A DNA stretch of 64,000 bases from Mansonella perstans (GCA_037074765.1 JBAMDO010000036.1:310001-374000), one strand, 5' to 3'. Positions 1 through 11,474 are shown, numbered from the stretch's first letter. The notes: generated by a model from the sequence alone, not told the origin. Numbers and translations: made by a program.

Positions 1-860
1 TTTCGTAATTTTTAAATAATGAAAGAGTTTAATTGTTAAGTTAGATAAATTTTACCTTAATTTTCACACCGTTAAAAATTTGGAATGACTTAATTTGTGG
101 TACATTGTTCAATAAAACCAAATTAACAACAAATTTTTGGGGAACAAATATCGTTAAGATATTGCTTTTTAAGACTGAAGCATGCAGTAAAAAAATAAAT
201 GATCCAGTTAAAGAATTAATTAATTTAAATTTATAACGTCTTTTGAGAATTTCGTTAATTTTGCAAAAAAAGGAAACAAATACATCTTACCACTATAAAA
301 CCCAAAAATATTTAAATTAAGAATTCTGAATTTACAAACATATGAATGAACTATACTGAAAGTATTTCAATTTATAATATAATTCAAAATAGAATCAACT
401 CTGATCACACATGAAATATGCAAAAAGTGCTTCTTGTTCGTTTGGTGAATGAGGAATTTTTTGTTCCCAATATTTTTTTTCTATGATATAACCTCACTTA
501 AAAATACAATCAAAACTGTATGATTTTTACTGAATTAAATCAATCTTAATTTCAAAAAAAAATATTGGGAACAAATCCTCAGTTATCCAAAGAATGACCG
601 AATTTAAAAACTTTTTGTTAGAAGTTATTGCTTTAGGAAATGACAAACCTTTGCAGCTGTAATTAAAAAAAGTTTTTAATAATACAGTTATAAATCCAAT
701 ATTTAGATAAAACCAAATTTGAACATGTTGATTGGAAATTTTCATTTCTATTTTATGCCAAAGTTCAAGCATTATAAAAGTTCAAATCCATAATTTCGGA
801 AAAAATTTTAGCTCTCGAATATGAAGCTAGCACTAAAGCATTTCGTTAAATATCAAATAT
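1..860. other. AT-rich sequence without recognisable gene
   Basis: I see no convincing coding sequence here. The only structure is an inverted repeat with arms near 451-480 and 553-580. A minus-strand open frame at 527-772 runs through the right arm and has no recognisable similarity or splice structure, so I treat it as chance. The 3' LTR expected for the neighbouring Pao element is not present in this stretch. Confidence 0.6.
451..580. repeat. Inverted repeat, possible MITE or hairpin
   Basis: The left arm (451-480) reads GAGGAATTTTTTGTTCCCAA followed by TATT and a T-run. The right arm (553-580) is an A-run, then ATATTGGGAACAAATCCTC, its reverse complement apart from a short T-run difference. 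The loop is about 72 bp. This could be a small palindromic transposon remnant or a chance hairpin. No target-site duplication was established. Confidence 0.4.
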
Positions 861-3727
861 TTGCTCATAATTCTATATTTCCTGTTAAATGACTGCGATG
901 TTGGACAAGACGATAATGTGGTATTCTGGTTTCCACATTTCTAGGGGATGTATGATGCCTTTGAGTCCTTTCTCTGAGACTGGTTAAATATTCACTTTTC
1001 CAGGTCTCCCAAAATAAGTCCAAGATTTTGAGTGCGTTCGACCAATATCTAACAAGTTTTTCTTTGTTACTGAGTTTATGAGGAATAAATTCCTCTTGGT
1101 CATCAATGTTGGCGAGTGGTGTTACAAGTGAGGCATTGGGGGAGATGAAATCAATCGGACGTATAATTACGTAATCATCGCAATTTACGTAAGTTAGTGG
1201 TCGAGTATTGAGTATTCCCTCGACTTCTATTATAGAGTTATTAATTCTCTCTCCCATAATAGCCTTCTGCCGATAGCTCTCTTCATAGCTTTTTTCGTCA
1301 AGCCAATGAGCCTTTCATAAACTCCTCCGCTCCAAGGAGCTCTTGGTATAATATTTTCCCAAATCATCCCTTTTTTCGCAAGGAAGTTTGTTAACTTGAA
1401 GTCCCGCTCCTTCATTGTTTTGAAGACTAGCTGGAATTGGCTTGCATTGTCACTCAAGATAGATTCTGGACAACCTCGTCGCGCAATAAATCTTCTGAAG
1501 ATATCCAGAAAACATTCGGCGGGTAGGTTGTCAGCTAATTCCAAATGGACAGCTCTGGTAGTGAAACACGTGAACAGAGCTACCCATCGTTTGGTTATCC
1601 CACTCTCAGTTTTAACAGAGAGGGGACCGAAGTAGTCTAGACCTACATGTGCAAAGGTTCTAGACCGAGTGACCTGTTCTTCCGGGAGGCTGGGCATTTC
1701 CGGAAGCTTGAATGGTTTAGTAGTCCACCGTTTACAAGCCTACACTTATTTAGGACTCGTTTGACTTCACTTCTGCCTTTCGGTACCCAGAAATTACGTC
1801 GCATTTCTGCTAGCGTGTGAGCAACTCCAGCATGGAGTAAGTCTTCGTGATGTTGTTGTATGATGAGCTCGGTTATCGGATTGTGTCTTGGAAGATAAAT
1901 AGGGTGTTTGCTGCTCCTTTCTAATTCTGAATTCTCTAATCGACTCAGGGACCTCCACAAATTCTGATCATCGCGACACAAATTCCATTTTTCCTTTTCT
2001 TCTTGTGTGATTCCTTCGGCTTGCGCTTGTTTGAGTAATATCCACTCTGCCAACTTGTAATCTTCGGTTGTGAATCTTTCTTTCACAGTCGAAACTGTTT
2101 GTAACCATTCGATTTTTCCTTTCGTCGTTAGTTTAATAAACTTGAGAACTCGTACAGTTGTCCGTAATAATTTTAGCCATTTGCTAAAACGACTTCCATC
2201 TATCAGTTTAAAACTCTCGTTGATATGAGTTGTAACCTTTGCGATGGTTATTTCGTCTAGTTCTTCTTCAGTTTCTTCTTTGAAATTAAATTCCCAGTGT
2301 GGCCAACTGGATTCGTTTTCTTTTAACCATTGAGGAACGGTCCACCATTGTTCGAATTTTGCGAGTTGAACTGGAGACATATATCCTTTTGTTGCTATGT
2401 CAGCAGGGTTAGATCTGCTTGGCACATATCTATATGAAAAATTTGACATTCGTATTTCATCGATTCGATTTTGTATAAATCTTGGTAAGAGTCGTGATCG
2501 ATTTTTTATCCATTGGAGTGTACATCGAGAGTCTTGTTTTGCATAAACTGCTGCAGCATATGCCGTGGTAGATGCATCAGTAAACACATGAATTTCTAAT
2601 TGTTGTAGACGATCAGGATTGATTACCATGCGTGGAATTTTTTTGACTTTTGTTGGCCATCGACTTATAAGATTTTCCCATGTTTCAATATCGTCATTCT
2701 CCAGCGACTGGTCCCAGGATAATTTTCTTTTCCAAAGATTTTGTAGGAAGAGTTTGAATAATAATATTGATGGAATTAAAAATCCCAAAGGAACATATTG
2801 TGAGGCAATGAATTGTAAGATTGTCCTTTTTGTTGGGGTTTGGTTATCCCATGGTTTTAAGATTATTTCAATAGAATCAATGACTGGGTTCCAATTGATA
2901 CCAAGGATCTTTTTTATTTGACTTACTTCAGCTCGGTCGTTTTCAGGAATAAGTTCATTGAAATCGTTGTCATTTGAAAAAAATTCTCGTATATTCATTG
3001 AGGCATTCTTAAAGATGTCCTTCATTTCATTGTAAATTTTGAGTGCTTCTTCGGTTCCACTTGTGGGTAATAAAACATTATCGACATAGAGGTTTTTCTT
3101 AATTTCTAAAGCAGTTTTGCTTCCGTAAGTTTCTAGATGATAATTGAGAGTAGCTGGAAGTAAAAATGGCGACGCTATTATGCCAAATGGAACCCTCTGA
3201 AAACGATAACATGCCAAATTTTCCTTGGTGATTTCTCCTTGAATATCCTTTAACCATAAAAAACGAGTGCAGCTCCTTTCGGACGAATGCAGTTCCAATT
3301 GCAAAAAGGCCTTTTCTATATCTGCTGTTATAACATTTTTCATCATTCTGAAACGAAGTAAAACACCTGCTAAGTCAGGTAGTGTAGTGGGACCGCGATA
3401 TAACATATTATTTAGGCTTTTTTCTCCTTTAATATGGGCTGAAGCATCATAGACAATTCATAGTTTTGTAGTTGTCTTTCCTGGGGTTAATACTTCATGA
3501 TGAGGCAAATAATGTATAATACCTTCTTGATCCATATTTGCTGTCACTTTCTCAATAACATTCGACAGTAATTGCTCTTTATTGTCTCATCATAACGTTC
3601 GAGCAAAGATTGATTGGTTTGAAATCGTTTGACGAGCGTCTTTAATCGTCCATAACAAAGACCATAATTGTCTAGTAAGCTAACCTTTGAATCCTTCCAC
3701 GGCCAGCAAACTTGATACCTATTATTT
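860..3727 (-). pseudogene. BEL/Pao retrotransposon pol pseudogene (RT, RNase H, integrase)
   Basis: Reading down the minus strand, the order is reverse transcriptase (about 3720-2650), an RNase H remnant (about 2600-2400), an integrase zinc-binding region (about 1900-1740) and an integrase core with a DYFGPL motif (about 1700-1230), then the C-terminal pol region to 865. Known of the family: BEL/Pao pol carries protease, RT, RNase H and integrase in one polyprotein. Breaks seen: an in-frame stop at 3458-3460, a one-base frameshift near 3575-3585, frameshifts near 1735 and 1215, and a missing internal block near 2520-2525 that removes most of RNase H. Gag and protease are almost entirely gone upstream of about 3727. 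The 3' end stops near 860 with no second LTR. The copy cannot encode a working element. Confidence 0.9.
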
Positions 3728-3849
3728 TCCTTTGAATGTTTGAATCATAAAAAGGAATGTAATATATGTGGAAAAATAGGCAAGACAGTTCGATTAAGTT
3801 CGATTACTCTGTAGATTGTTGGTTGTGCTGATTCATTGAGAGCGGTCAT
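3728..3849 (-). pseudogene. Remnant of Pao gag start joined to pol
   Basis: An ATG at 3849-3847 (minus) lies a few bases inside the primer-binding site and opens a frame of about 40 codons. That frame then runs directly into the RT region at about 3727, so nearly all of gag and protease has been deleted. Part of this stretch (3734-3785) is the 52-bp block shared with 40739-40790 and 50937-50988. Confidence 0.6.
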
Positions 3850-3856
3850 TTTTTAC

Positions 3857-3879
3857 CTCCCGGCTCGTGGCACCAAATT
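3857..3879 (-). other. Retroelement primer-binding site
   Basis: On the minus strand TTTGGTGCCACGAGCCGGGA follows the LTR after a few bases. A TTTGGTGCC start is typical of BEL/Pao primer-binding sites. The duplicate lies at about 40862-40884. Confidence 0.7.
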
Positions 3880-3883
3880 TTAT

Positions 3884-4283
3884 TGTTGTGAAAATTGTAT
3901 TGAATTGAAGACGGGAGGCCGGGTTGAATCGAATATTGTGAGGTCTAAGATGCGTTAGGACGAGAAGACGGTTTGTAACTTTTAACTTGGGTAATTAAAC
4001 CTTTATTTAGAACGTACGTATGAATGAGTAAGTATAAGAATGTACAAATGTACGAATGTCCAGTTTGAGGATCGAGAGTCTATATATAGTCGTAGAAGAG
4101 GCGGGGTTAAAAGCTTAGTACAGAGATCATAAAGTTAAAGTGATAAAAGAGGGGATTAATTATGATCAAAAATGTCACAATGAATGTTATTTACATAAGC
4201 AAAAAATATTACAAAAATGTTATAAGAAAATTACTAATTTATACTAAGAGCAGATCACTTTCCCGAATTCGAATTTTCCGACA
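3884..4283 (-). repeat. BEL/Pao long terminal repeat, copy 1
   Basis: This is a 400-bp terminal repeat with TG...CA ends. Read on the minus strand it begins TGTCGGAAAATTCGAATTCG and ends ...TTTTCACAACA, directly before the primer-binding site. It is the 5' LTR of the decayed pol at 860-3727. A nearly identical 400-bp copy is at 40889-41288. Both copies share sequence on each side, so they were duplicated as part of a larger segment and did not insert independently. Confidence 0.8.
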
Positions 4284-4931
4284 GGGCTTCCCACCTATAA
4301 AATGTATTTTTAGTGGGCTGTGTAGTAACGATATTGATTAATTTCTTCAGGAATTTTAAATTGTAATTTTAAAAAAATGTAATGTTAATTAAACATTTTG
4401 CTAGTGGTTTTTTTTTTTTTTGAGTAACTCCATAAACATGCGTTTATTTTCTTTCTCGTAAAAATAAAAAACATCATGTCAAATTTCACCTGAAACATTA
4501 CCTAAAATGTCACTTCCGAAAATTGTGGTATGAACTGTTACGATTCAGTCAAATAAATAAAACTTTTATGAAACGAAATTTCTGATGAGCTTACAAGAAA
4601 TGCTAATAATTGTGGAGTATATACATTTGTTAGTCTAAGGATAACAGATGGTCAAGAGATTTGATGCAATTTTAGTGTGTGATTATAAAGAATATGCTGT
4701 AGTGACTACAAAGGTCAAACGAATATGGGATGGGACAGAGGTCAGTCGGAATGCGATTCATACATCGTTTGTTTATCAGTTCTGTTGTTTCGCACAACTT
4801 TCATCCTAAAAGTATTTGTCCTAAAAGTATTTTGCAGGGGGTGATGTTAATTCGAGTTTGGTCCGTTTCTAATTTACATTGTCAAATTTAATTTGAATTT
4901 AAATTTACATTGAACAAAGAGGTGATTAAAA
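4284..4931 (+). other. 5' flank of peptide gene P1
   Basis: Non-coding. It contains the conserved upstream region found before P3 as well, including CTAGTGG plus a T-run and the CATAAACATGCG stretch, and the doublet CCTAAAAGTATTTG / CCTAAAAGTATTTTGCAG. The AG that precedes the start codon in the intact genes (TTTACAGTGAAC) is TTTACATTGAAC here, so the presumed splice acceptor is lost. Confidence 0.6.
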
Positions 4932-5474
4932 ATGTCTTATAAGAAAAAATTTATTTGGCGGTTATAATAAGTCTGCTAGCAGTACTGCTAGTTGAAGCAT
5001 GCATGCCTGCAAAAATCGCTGGATAGAAAAAGGAAAACGATACGAGTAGGACGAAATGCCAGTCGAAGTGTGGATGTTTATGATTTCGGTGCATGTGAAA
5101 GTAAGTCAGACTGATTCATTGTTTTCAACTGATCATAAAGTTTCAATGATGAATGATCTTAATTGTTGAGTTTTATAAGATGGCTTTAGTTTAGGAAGTG
5201 ACAAACAAAACTAAACACTAACTTTGGACAAATGATTTGATTGATATAAACATTTCAAAGTAAAGTTTGAAATGATCCTGATTATTAAGAAGTAAGCATT
5301 TTAAATTAATGGGAGAGAATTTATGAAAATGCAAATGGCTTTAAACGAATCAGATCATGAGCTGTAAATCGAATTTATCCCTTAATTGTTCTTTCAATTC
5401 CTTTGCTTGTAGAATACAGAAAAAATGATGAATGTCATCCAAAAATTAAATGCATTAAGGGATGTTGTTCGTGA
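4932..5474 (+). pseudogene. P1 peptide pseudogene, copy 1
   Basis: Homologous to P2 at 6633. The leader starts at ATG 4932, but a one-base deletion in the A-run after codon 4 shifts the frame into TAA within about 12 codons. Even in the corrected leader frame a TAG follows just after the EACMPAKIAG stretch. Exon 2 (5413-5474) keeps the C-x5-C-x3-CC tail and TGA, but the first cysteine codon of the tail is TAC (Tyr). The acceptor before the ATG is also mutated. The same lesions occur in the copy at 41963, so decay preceded the segmental duplication. An alternative use of this locus, such as a short non-coding transcript, cannot be excluded. Confidence 0.75.
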
Positions 5475-6605
5475 AAATATATGCTACAATAATCAACAAA
5501 TTACTTTTGTTCTGATCCTTTTTATTTCAAATATTTTTAATCATTTGTTTAATCTACTATTATTTTTTTTTCAAGATTTTGTAAAGTGTACAAACCTAAT
5601 TTAAAAGCCTAACAAATTTTGTAATCGTTATTAAGATAAATTTTTAGGGAATTGTCAGATAAGTGAAGGTTAGAGTAGTCACGAAGGTCAGTCAATCAGT
5701 TGATTTTTGCTCCGAATTGTCCATCTGATGATATCATGTGCAGTATGTGATTGTAGATATATAGTAGTTGTAGAGGTCAAATGAACAAATAGTCATAAGA
5801 TTAATTGATCTTAGCTCTGAAGTGCATATCTACTGATTGTCAGTGTTATATGCATATATGAATTGTAAAGAATATGTAGTGATCATAGAGATTAGGTAGT
5901 CAGCTGATTTTGGCTCCGAATCGCTCATTTACTAGTTGCTGATGTTGTAGACTGTATGGATATAAAGAATATGCAGTAGTCACAAAGATTAAACGAATAT
6001 GGGATGGTCACAGGGGATCACAGAGGTCAAACGAATATGGGATGGCCACAAGGGATCACAGAGGTCAAACAAATATGGGATAGTCACAGAGGTCAGTCGG
6101 TCAGCTGATTTTCTCCCAAATTGCCCATATAGTGATTGTTAGTGGGTGATGATCTCACCAAGTCATTGGCAAGTACAACAGCTAATTTTTAACGATGTTC
6201 TAAATTTAAAAATGATTAATTTCGTCCCCGCAATTTTAGTAGCATATCATTTCAAATTTTTTTTATCAATGTTATCAATGGTCACAGCACTGTCTGGTTT
6301 TTATGATTAATTAAGATTAAATTAGCTGAGGTAATAGAGAAATTTAAAGAGATTTGAATTGCTGGAAATTTAGAAGTTAGCAAAATTAGAAAAGCTTCAG
6401 AATGTAGACGACTAGAAGAATATTTCATCTGGCATGAAACCAAAATTGGATTAAATTAATCTTTGATTCATACATCTTTTGTTTATCAGTTCCTGTTGTT
6501 TCATACAACTTTTATCCTAAAAGTGTTTGTCCTAAAAGTATTTTGCAGGCGGTGATATTAATTCGAGTTTGATCCGTTTCTAATTTAATTTAATTTGAAT
6601 TTAAA
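5475..6605 (+). other. P1-P2 intergenic region
   Basis: No gene is seen. It holds several GTCAG / AGTCACA / TGATTTTTGCTCCGAATTG blocks repeated in variant form from 5650 to 6130 and the tandem repeat at 5975-6105. The last 150 bp are the conserved upstream region of the peptide genes. Confidence 0.5.
5975..6105 (+). repeat. Imperfect tandem repeat upstream of P2
   Basis: About three to four units of roughly 38 bp centre on AACGAATATGGGAT followed by GGTCACA and a GGATCACAGAGGTCA block. Unit number differs between copies: the longest array is here, shorter ones lie at 38370-38450 and 48590-48680, and a single unit remains near 43015-43060. A related single motif sits before P1 (near 4715 and 41715). 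Confidence 0.75.
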
Positions 6606-6612
6606 TTTACAG
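6606..6612 (+). promoter_or_regulatory. Presumed splice (possibly trans-splice) acceptor before P2
   Basis: TTTACAG lies 20 bases before the ATG at 6633. The same acceptor is at 43564-43570, 38942-38948 and 49170-49176 in front of the other intact or recent genes, and is mutated to TTTACAT before both P1 pseudogenes. Spliced-leader addition is usual in nematodes and the short distance to the ATG fits it, but a cis intron from the upstream TTTTGCAG (near 6541-6547) is also possible. Confidence 0.45.
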
Positions 6613-6632
6613 TGAACAAAGAGATATTAAAA

Positions 6633-7195
6633 ATGTCTTGTAAGAAAATAATTTATTCGGCGATTATAATAAGTCTGATATCGGTAGTGGTAGTTGAAGC
6701 ATGTATGGCTCTTTTTCTTCCACTAAGAAAAATCTCTCCTCCTGCTCAACCGACGATGAGCCCTGCGACGAAAAACTCTACGACGAAAAACAACGAAAAA
6801 CCTTGCTTACAAGGCGGTAAGCCAGGTCAGTTTCAAGCTTATCATAAAGTTTCAATGATGGTTAAACTTGATTGGGCTCTATAAGATTATTTTAATTTAG
6901 GAAGTGATAAACCAAAAGAAAACACTAACTTTAGACTGATGATTTAGTTCATACAAGTATTTTAGGGTATTGAAAGCTTGAAATGATCCTGGCGATTAAA
7001 AAATAAGCATTTTAGATTAATGCAAGAAACCTTTAACCTAGGCGAATAACTTCACGAATGATTGTAAAAGAATTAGATCATGAACCGAAAATCATTCATT
7101 AATTGTTCTAACTTTTAATTCCTTTGCTTACAGAATGCTCTGAAGATGCTCCTTGTGCTCCAATGATTAACTGCGTCAATGGATGTTGTGTGTGA
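6633..7195 (+). CDS. P2: small secreted cysteine-rich peptide, copy 1
   Basis: Two exons, 6633-6825 and 7134-7195, joined in phase 1 (donor CAG/GTCAGT, acceptor CTTACAG/AAT), give 84 residues. Residues 1 to about 24 form a signal peptide: a short basic start (MSCKK), then a hydrophobic run ending VVVVEAC. A Pro/Thr/Lys/Asn-rich linker follows, then a tail with spacing C-x7-C-x5-C-x5-C-x3-C-C (ECSEDAPC, INCVNGCCV). Six cysteines suggest three disulfides. The donor was chosen because it is the only one conserved in all six family members. An AATAAA lies at 7456-7461. I do not recognise the family. The tail loosely resembles EB, WAP or Dickkopf-like cysteine modules, which is not enough to name it. 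Confidence 0.75.
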
Positions 7196-8901
7196 AAACA
7201 CATACTACAACAATCAACAATTACTTTGATCTGATCTTTACATTTCCTTTTATTCCGTAAATCAAATTCATTCTTTAATTGTTCAAACGTTTTTTTTAAT
7301 TTTTGCTACAATTATTTATTTAATTTTGCTAGAAATTTCCCTACAATCTGATAAATTTTTCACATTGAACGATGGCAATATTAAACTTGTTGCGAGAATG
7401 TTTTGCTATAAATGAAGGATTTTGTAATCTGCCAATACTTAATCTGGAAAGTTTAAATAAAGTAAATATTTGAGAGTGGTCAAACAAGTCGAGAAGTGCA
7501 AATTTCTCGCTATCAAAAACAAATATTGTAAACTGTAAATTTCTTTCAATTAAATGAACTGAAATGAAATTATTTGATTACAACTGGATCGCAGGTCTTC
7601 CTTGAAGCTGCTGGTTTTGCTAGTGGAAAAAAAAAGTTAACAAATGATATCCAATAATAACATCGACTACTCCGCTGTTTAATTTTATCTTTTAAATGAA
7701 AATATTCGAAGTATATCGTTAATTTCTTTCTTGGAAACTACAGTAATAACAGCAGTCTCCTGCTAGAGTTTTGTGCAGAACAACAGCTCACCATTACATA
7801 CATAATCATTCAGCACAAAGATGGCCTAAAGAAAAGAACCTGGATGCATCCTCGTTTTTTAAATTGGCATTTCATCGATTATATCCTAGTACGCTAAAAA
7901 CGAATTCGTGGTGTTCTTCATACATATCTAGTGCTGAATGTCAAACAGAACACTGTCTTGTATGTAGCGTACTTCATCTCCACGTCAAGCTGAAACCAAA
8001 GCGGGCGGAAATTCTTTTTTAATTTAATTTTAGATTCCATTTGGAGCCAATAGACATATTTTAACAAAAAGGATTTTATATATTAAAAAAATTCACATAT
8101 AAATATTAAATTTGTTAAAGAGTTGGAATTATCAAGTATGTCTTTCACGTTTCATTTTTCCTTTCAAATCCATCTTTACTGGAATTAAATTAATTTCGAA
8201 AAAAACTTTTTACAATTTCAACTACCATCTTACATTAAGTTTACTCGCTCTCTTTTTGTCATATATTCTTCTTTTGAGTTTCGCGCATTTACGAACAAAA
8301 ATCATTCTGTGAATTTTAAAAATTCCATCTTGCTTTTTGCAAATTCGGAAAAAAATTGATTATTCTCATATGATGGCAAGTAATCAATAATGCATTATTT
8401 TTCACCGCTAAAATAGGTTTTAATTCCTCCAGTAATTTCGGTTTATATTAACTCTTCGAAATTGTATTCGTGTTTTTTTCAAAAATGTTTGGATATTTAT
8501 TATTATACAAGGATGTCGGCAATAAAATAGTTGTTAAGTGAAAAAACACGATCAATTGATTTACCTGAGAATTCACGAAATGATTTCAATAAATAGTTGA
8601 TATAGATAGCTTTTTTATTTAAAAAATGCTTTGATTGTTAATTAAAGAAGTTATGATAAGTCTACTATAAGAGGGTGCCGCTAGCTAAACAATAAGTATC
8701 TATCAATAAAGAAATAAAAACAAATACAAAGAAACTGAATGAATTGGTAAGGAGCTGAATGAAGAAAAAATTTGACCTTACCTCGCTCGGAGAACTGATT
8801 CTTAATTCAATTATTGGAAGAAAATACTGAAATGACATTAAAAAAATGAAATTATCGGATAATACAATCGTGAAAGTAATGTTATTGACAAGCTCAGGTG
8901 A
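7196..8901. other. P2 to fucosyltransferase intergenic region
   Basis: This is the tail-to-tail gap between P2 (plus) and the fucosyltransferase (minus). It carries the P2 poly(A) signal and about 190 bp (7799-7985) absent from unit III. Open frames at 7771-8022 and 8112-8312 show no recognisable similarity, and the first is removed by the indel in the other unit. Sequence around 8510-8840 has a diverged relative at 13010-13350. Confidence 0.5.
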
Positions 8902-11474
8902 TCAGTAAAAATTACTGACAGCCTCAGTCTTTTCCAATAATTCGAAAGCATAATCCTCAATACATCCCTGGAACCACCAGTTTCTGATATTTTTAATTAT
9001 TTGAGGTTTAGTAATCTTACGATGAAGATATTTGCATAATTCACAGTAATTGTTTAGGTCGAATGTTTTTGATAATGTTTCGTCCATTTCAAATAACTGA
9101 AAAAGTCAAGATGAAGGTCATGCAACAGAATTCAAACAGTCGAGGATAATTTAATCGTTCAATTAAAGGAATGCTTTATCATAGTATATATTTGGATATT
9201 TCCGATATTTATTATTATTCAATTAGCGATAAAAAAAGCAATATTATCCAAGCAAGTTATCTTTTTAGCATTTAAGACAATATTACCTCAAATATGCCGA
9301 ATTATTATTTGACAAATATAGCAGATATTTTGCTAGTTCTCGTGGAGATGTGAAGTCATCTGCAGCAATGAATGATCCAGGCGGTAAAAGATCTTCATAG
9401 ATGGACTTTTTTAGCACCACAGGTACCAGCAATCTCAATAGGCTTTTGAATAGTTTCTCAGTGATATAATCACGACATATGCTATTCTCAAATGCCAAAT
9501 AGAAACGATGTTGTGCTGCAACTTATAAAGCAGTGAGGAACTCAAAGGTCAGCCAGGAAGTAAGAATTTCAATGAAAAAAGCTAGGAGGATAAAATGTAC
9601 CAGCTTCTTTCACTTCACATTCTTTATCGCAAGTACTATTGTTGCATCGTCCATGTTGCGTGATATTTATATATGTTTGAAGTCGTTTCACGTATAATTC
9701 ACGTTTTGATCTAGTCTGACAATTTGAAACCAGTTGCAAAACAGGTCGTACTTTCTTGCTGGCTATTTTCATCACCTTTCAAAGTAAAGACAATTTTCCG
9801 TTGAATTCGAAAAAGTTTTTGATTAATTTTTAGCAAATATTTTATTGATTTAATATTTTGCAATTTGCTGCCAAACAGAAAACTGTCAGAAACTATTTCA
9901 GTTTTTTTGATATAAGTTTAAACTACTTCAATATCCAATCAAAAAGGACAACACACTTCAGTCCAATTCCAAATTTGTTCCCGCGGTGTGAGATCGGTGA
10001 TCTCTTTCATCATACCATATGGCACGTGAATGTCGCTGTCACGTCTGCAATAATGTTAATCCAAAGTTCCAGAAAAAAAAATTGGTAATTGGATATTTTA
10101 CATTTAATACTTGAAATAATTCCATAAAACTAACTAATTAAAACATTTATTAAATTAATAAAATCCTTTTCTCCTTTTCTACTGAAATTTTTTGAAAATT
10201 CTCAGATAAATTTTGAAAACTGGGATTGAAGCATTTGTCAAAGGATCGGTTAGGAAACCTTCCTGCTGTCCTTATTTCGTTCAATTATTTAAAAAAGTTC
10301 CAAAGAAATAAATTTGCTTTAAAATGATATGAAGACCTATAGGTCATCGTTAAGTTGAAATAATTTTCTGGCACATGATCCAAATAACTGAACGTATACA
10401 AAGGTGATTCTTGTAACACAAATATGAACAGCTGTTTCGGATTCCTTAGTTTTGGCAGTTGCTGCAAATCACGGATATGGAACAGTACAGCTTTGGCTTT
10501 CGAGAATTGCCTGAAATATTAATGCATCGTTATCGTCTTATTATTACTGAACGGATCCTTGCGATTGGCATTCGGAGCAATATATCTATTCCACCATACT
10601 TACTGGCAAATTTTTGTCTGATTAAGCAACTTTGTCTAATTAAACTATTCATCTTTAAGCATTCAATGTGTACGTCTAGGAATGTTCTGCCCAGTTCCAA
10701 CTTTCCTGAAAAATCTTCCATTTATGTTACAGTTGAAGTTTTCTTTGCAAAAGTGATCAGATTTCATTAACGGATTCATAATTGACTTTACGTTTTCTTC
10801 CTGACATGAAAAAATGGCTGATTTGCTCCTAATGAACCATATAACTTTGATAAAGAAATCATCGATGCATTAAAGTAAAAGATTAATATGAGGATCCCAA
10901 TCAGAATCAAAAGATTAATATCAGGATTAACCGTAGCAGGGGGTGCGATGATTTCTGACTCGTCACATGTTGTAATCTACGGATAAATATATATATCAGT
11001 AAAAATAATAGATGCTATAAAGAGAATAACTGCAAAATGACAATTTATGAGAGCCACTTACTTTTTATCCTCAGTAATTATACAGTGGTAATCACAGTTG
11101 TCGACATCGCGTTTAAAAAATTGAGCCCAGCTCTCATTGAAATATGTTGTCCATGCAAGTATCAGTTCTGATGTATGATTATCCTGAAGCAGATATTTTG
11201 GAATCATTGAGACAAGAAATGCTGTTAGGGACGGAATTGGAATTCAGAATTTGTGATGAATAATTTCACCTGATTTTATCCGTCATTTCTTAAAAGAAAT
11301 AAAAGACTGATATAAACAAGCGATCAAACAACTTGCCGACTTAATTTCATTGAAGTTAATTCCTTTCAAAATTAATATTCCATTCGATATCCTCGTTGAA
11401 AAAAGTATGTAAGCGACGGAAATGATAAATATTATGCAAAAAACGAAATATAGCCATAATGAATGTAATTTCAT
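8902..11474 (-). pseudogene. Alpha-1,3-fucosyltransferase (GT10), copy I, frameshifted in last exon
   Basis: Seven exons on the minus strand: 11474-11333, 11221-11062, 10510-10337, 10044-9957, 9775-9601, 9515-9287 and 9096-8902, all in matching phases. Exon 1 gives a short cytoplasmic start and a signal anchor (type II Golgi topology). Later exons carry GT10 hallmarks: AVLFHIRDL, YFNLTMTYR, RDSDIHVPYG, VSNCQTRSKRELYVKRLQ and the donor-binding FYLAFENSICRDYITEKLF. A one-base deletion near 9070 (TTTTTGAT where both other copies have TTTTCTGAT) shifts the last exon and gives a stop at 9056-9054. About 50 C-terminal residues are lost. The enzyme family transfers fucose from GDP-fucose to GlcNAc in N-glycans or Lewis-type structures in the Golgi. 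The truncated product may be inactive. Confidence 0.8.

Noticed and set aside
1396..1635. Plus-strand 79-codon frame
   Set aside because: Antisense shadow of the Pao integrase region.
7771..8022. 83-codon plus-strand frame between P2 and the fucosyltransferase
   Set aside because: Most of it falls in the stretch missing from unit III, and it has no recognisable features.
8112..8312. Hydrophobic 66-codon frame, also at 44904
   Set aside because: No splice context or similarity; identity between copies reflects recent duplication of the whole region, not constraint.
9858..10088. Plus-strand frame present in all three fucosyltransferase copies
   Set aside because: Antisense to fucosyltransferase exon 4 and its neighbouring introns.
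10459..10770. Plus-strand open frame of about 100 codons, repeated at 47254
   Set aside because: It lies antisense to a well-supported fucosyltransferase exon and intron and is conserved only because the segment is duplicated.
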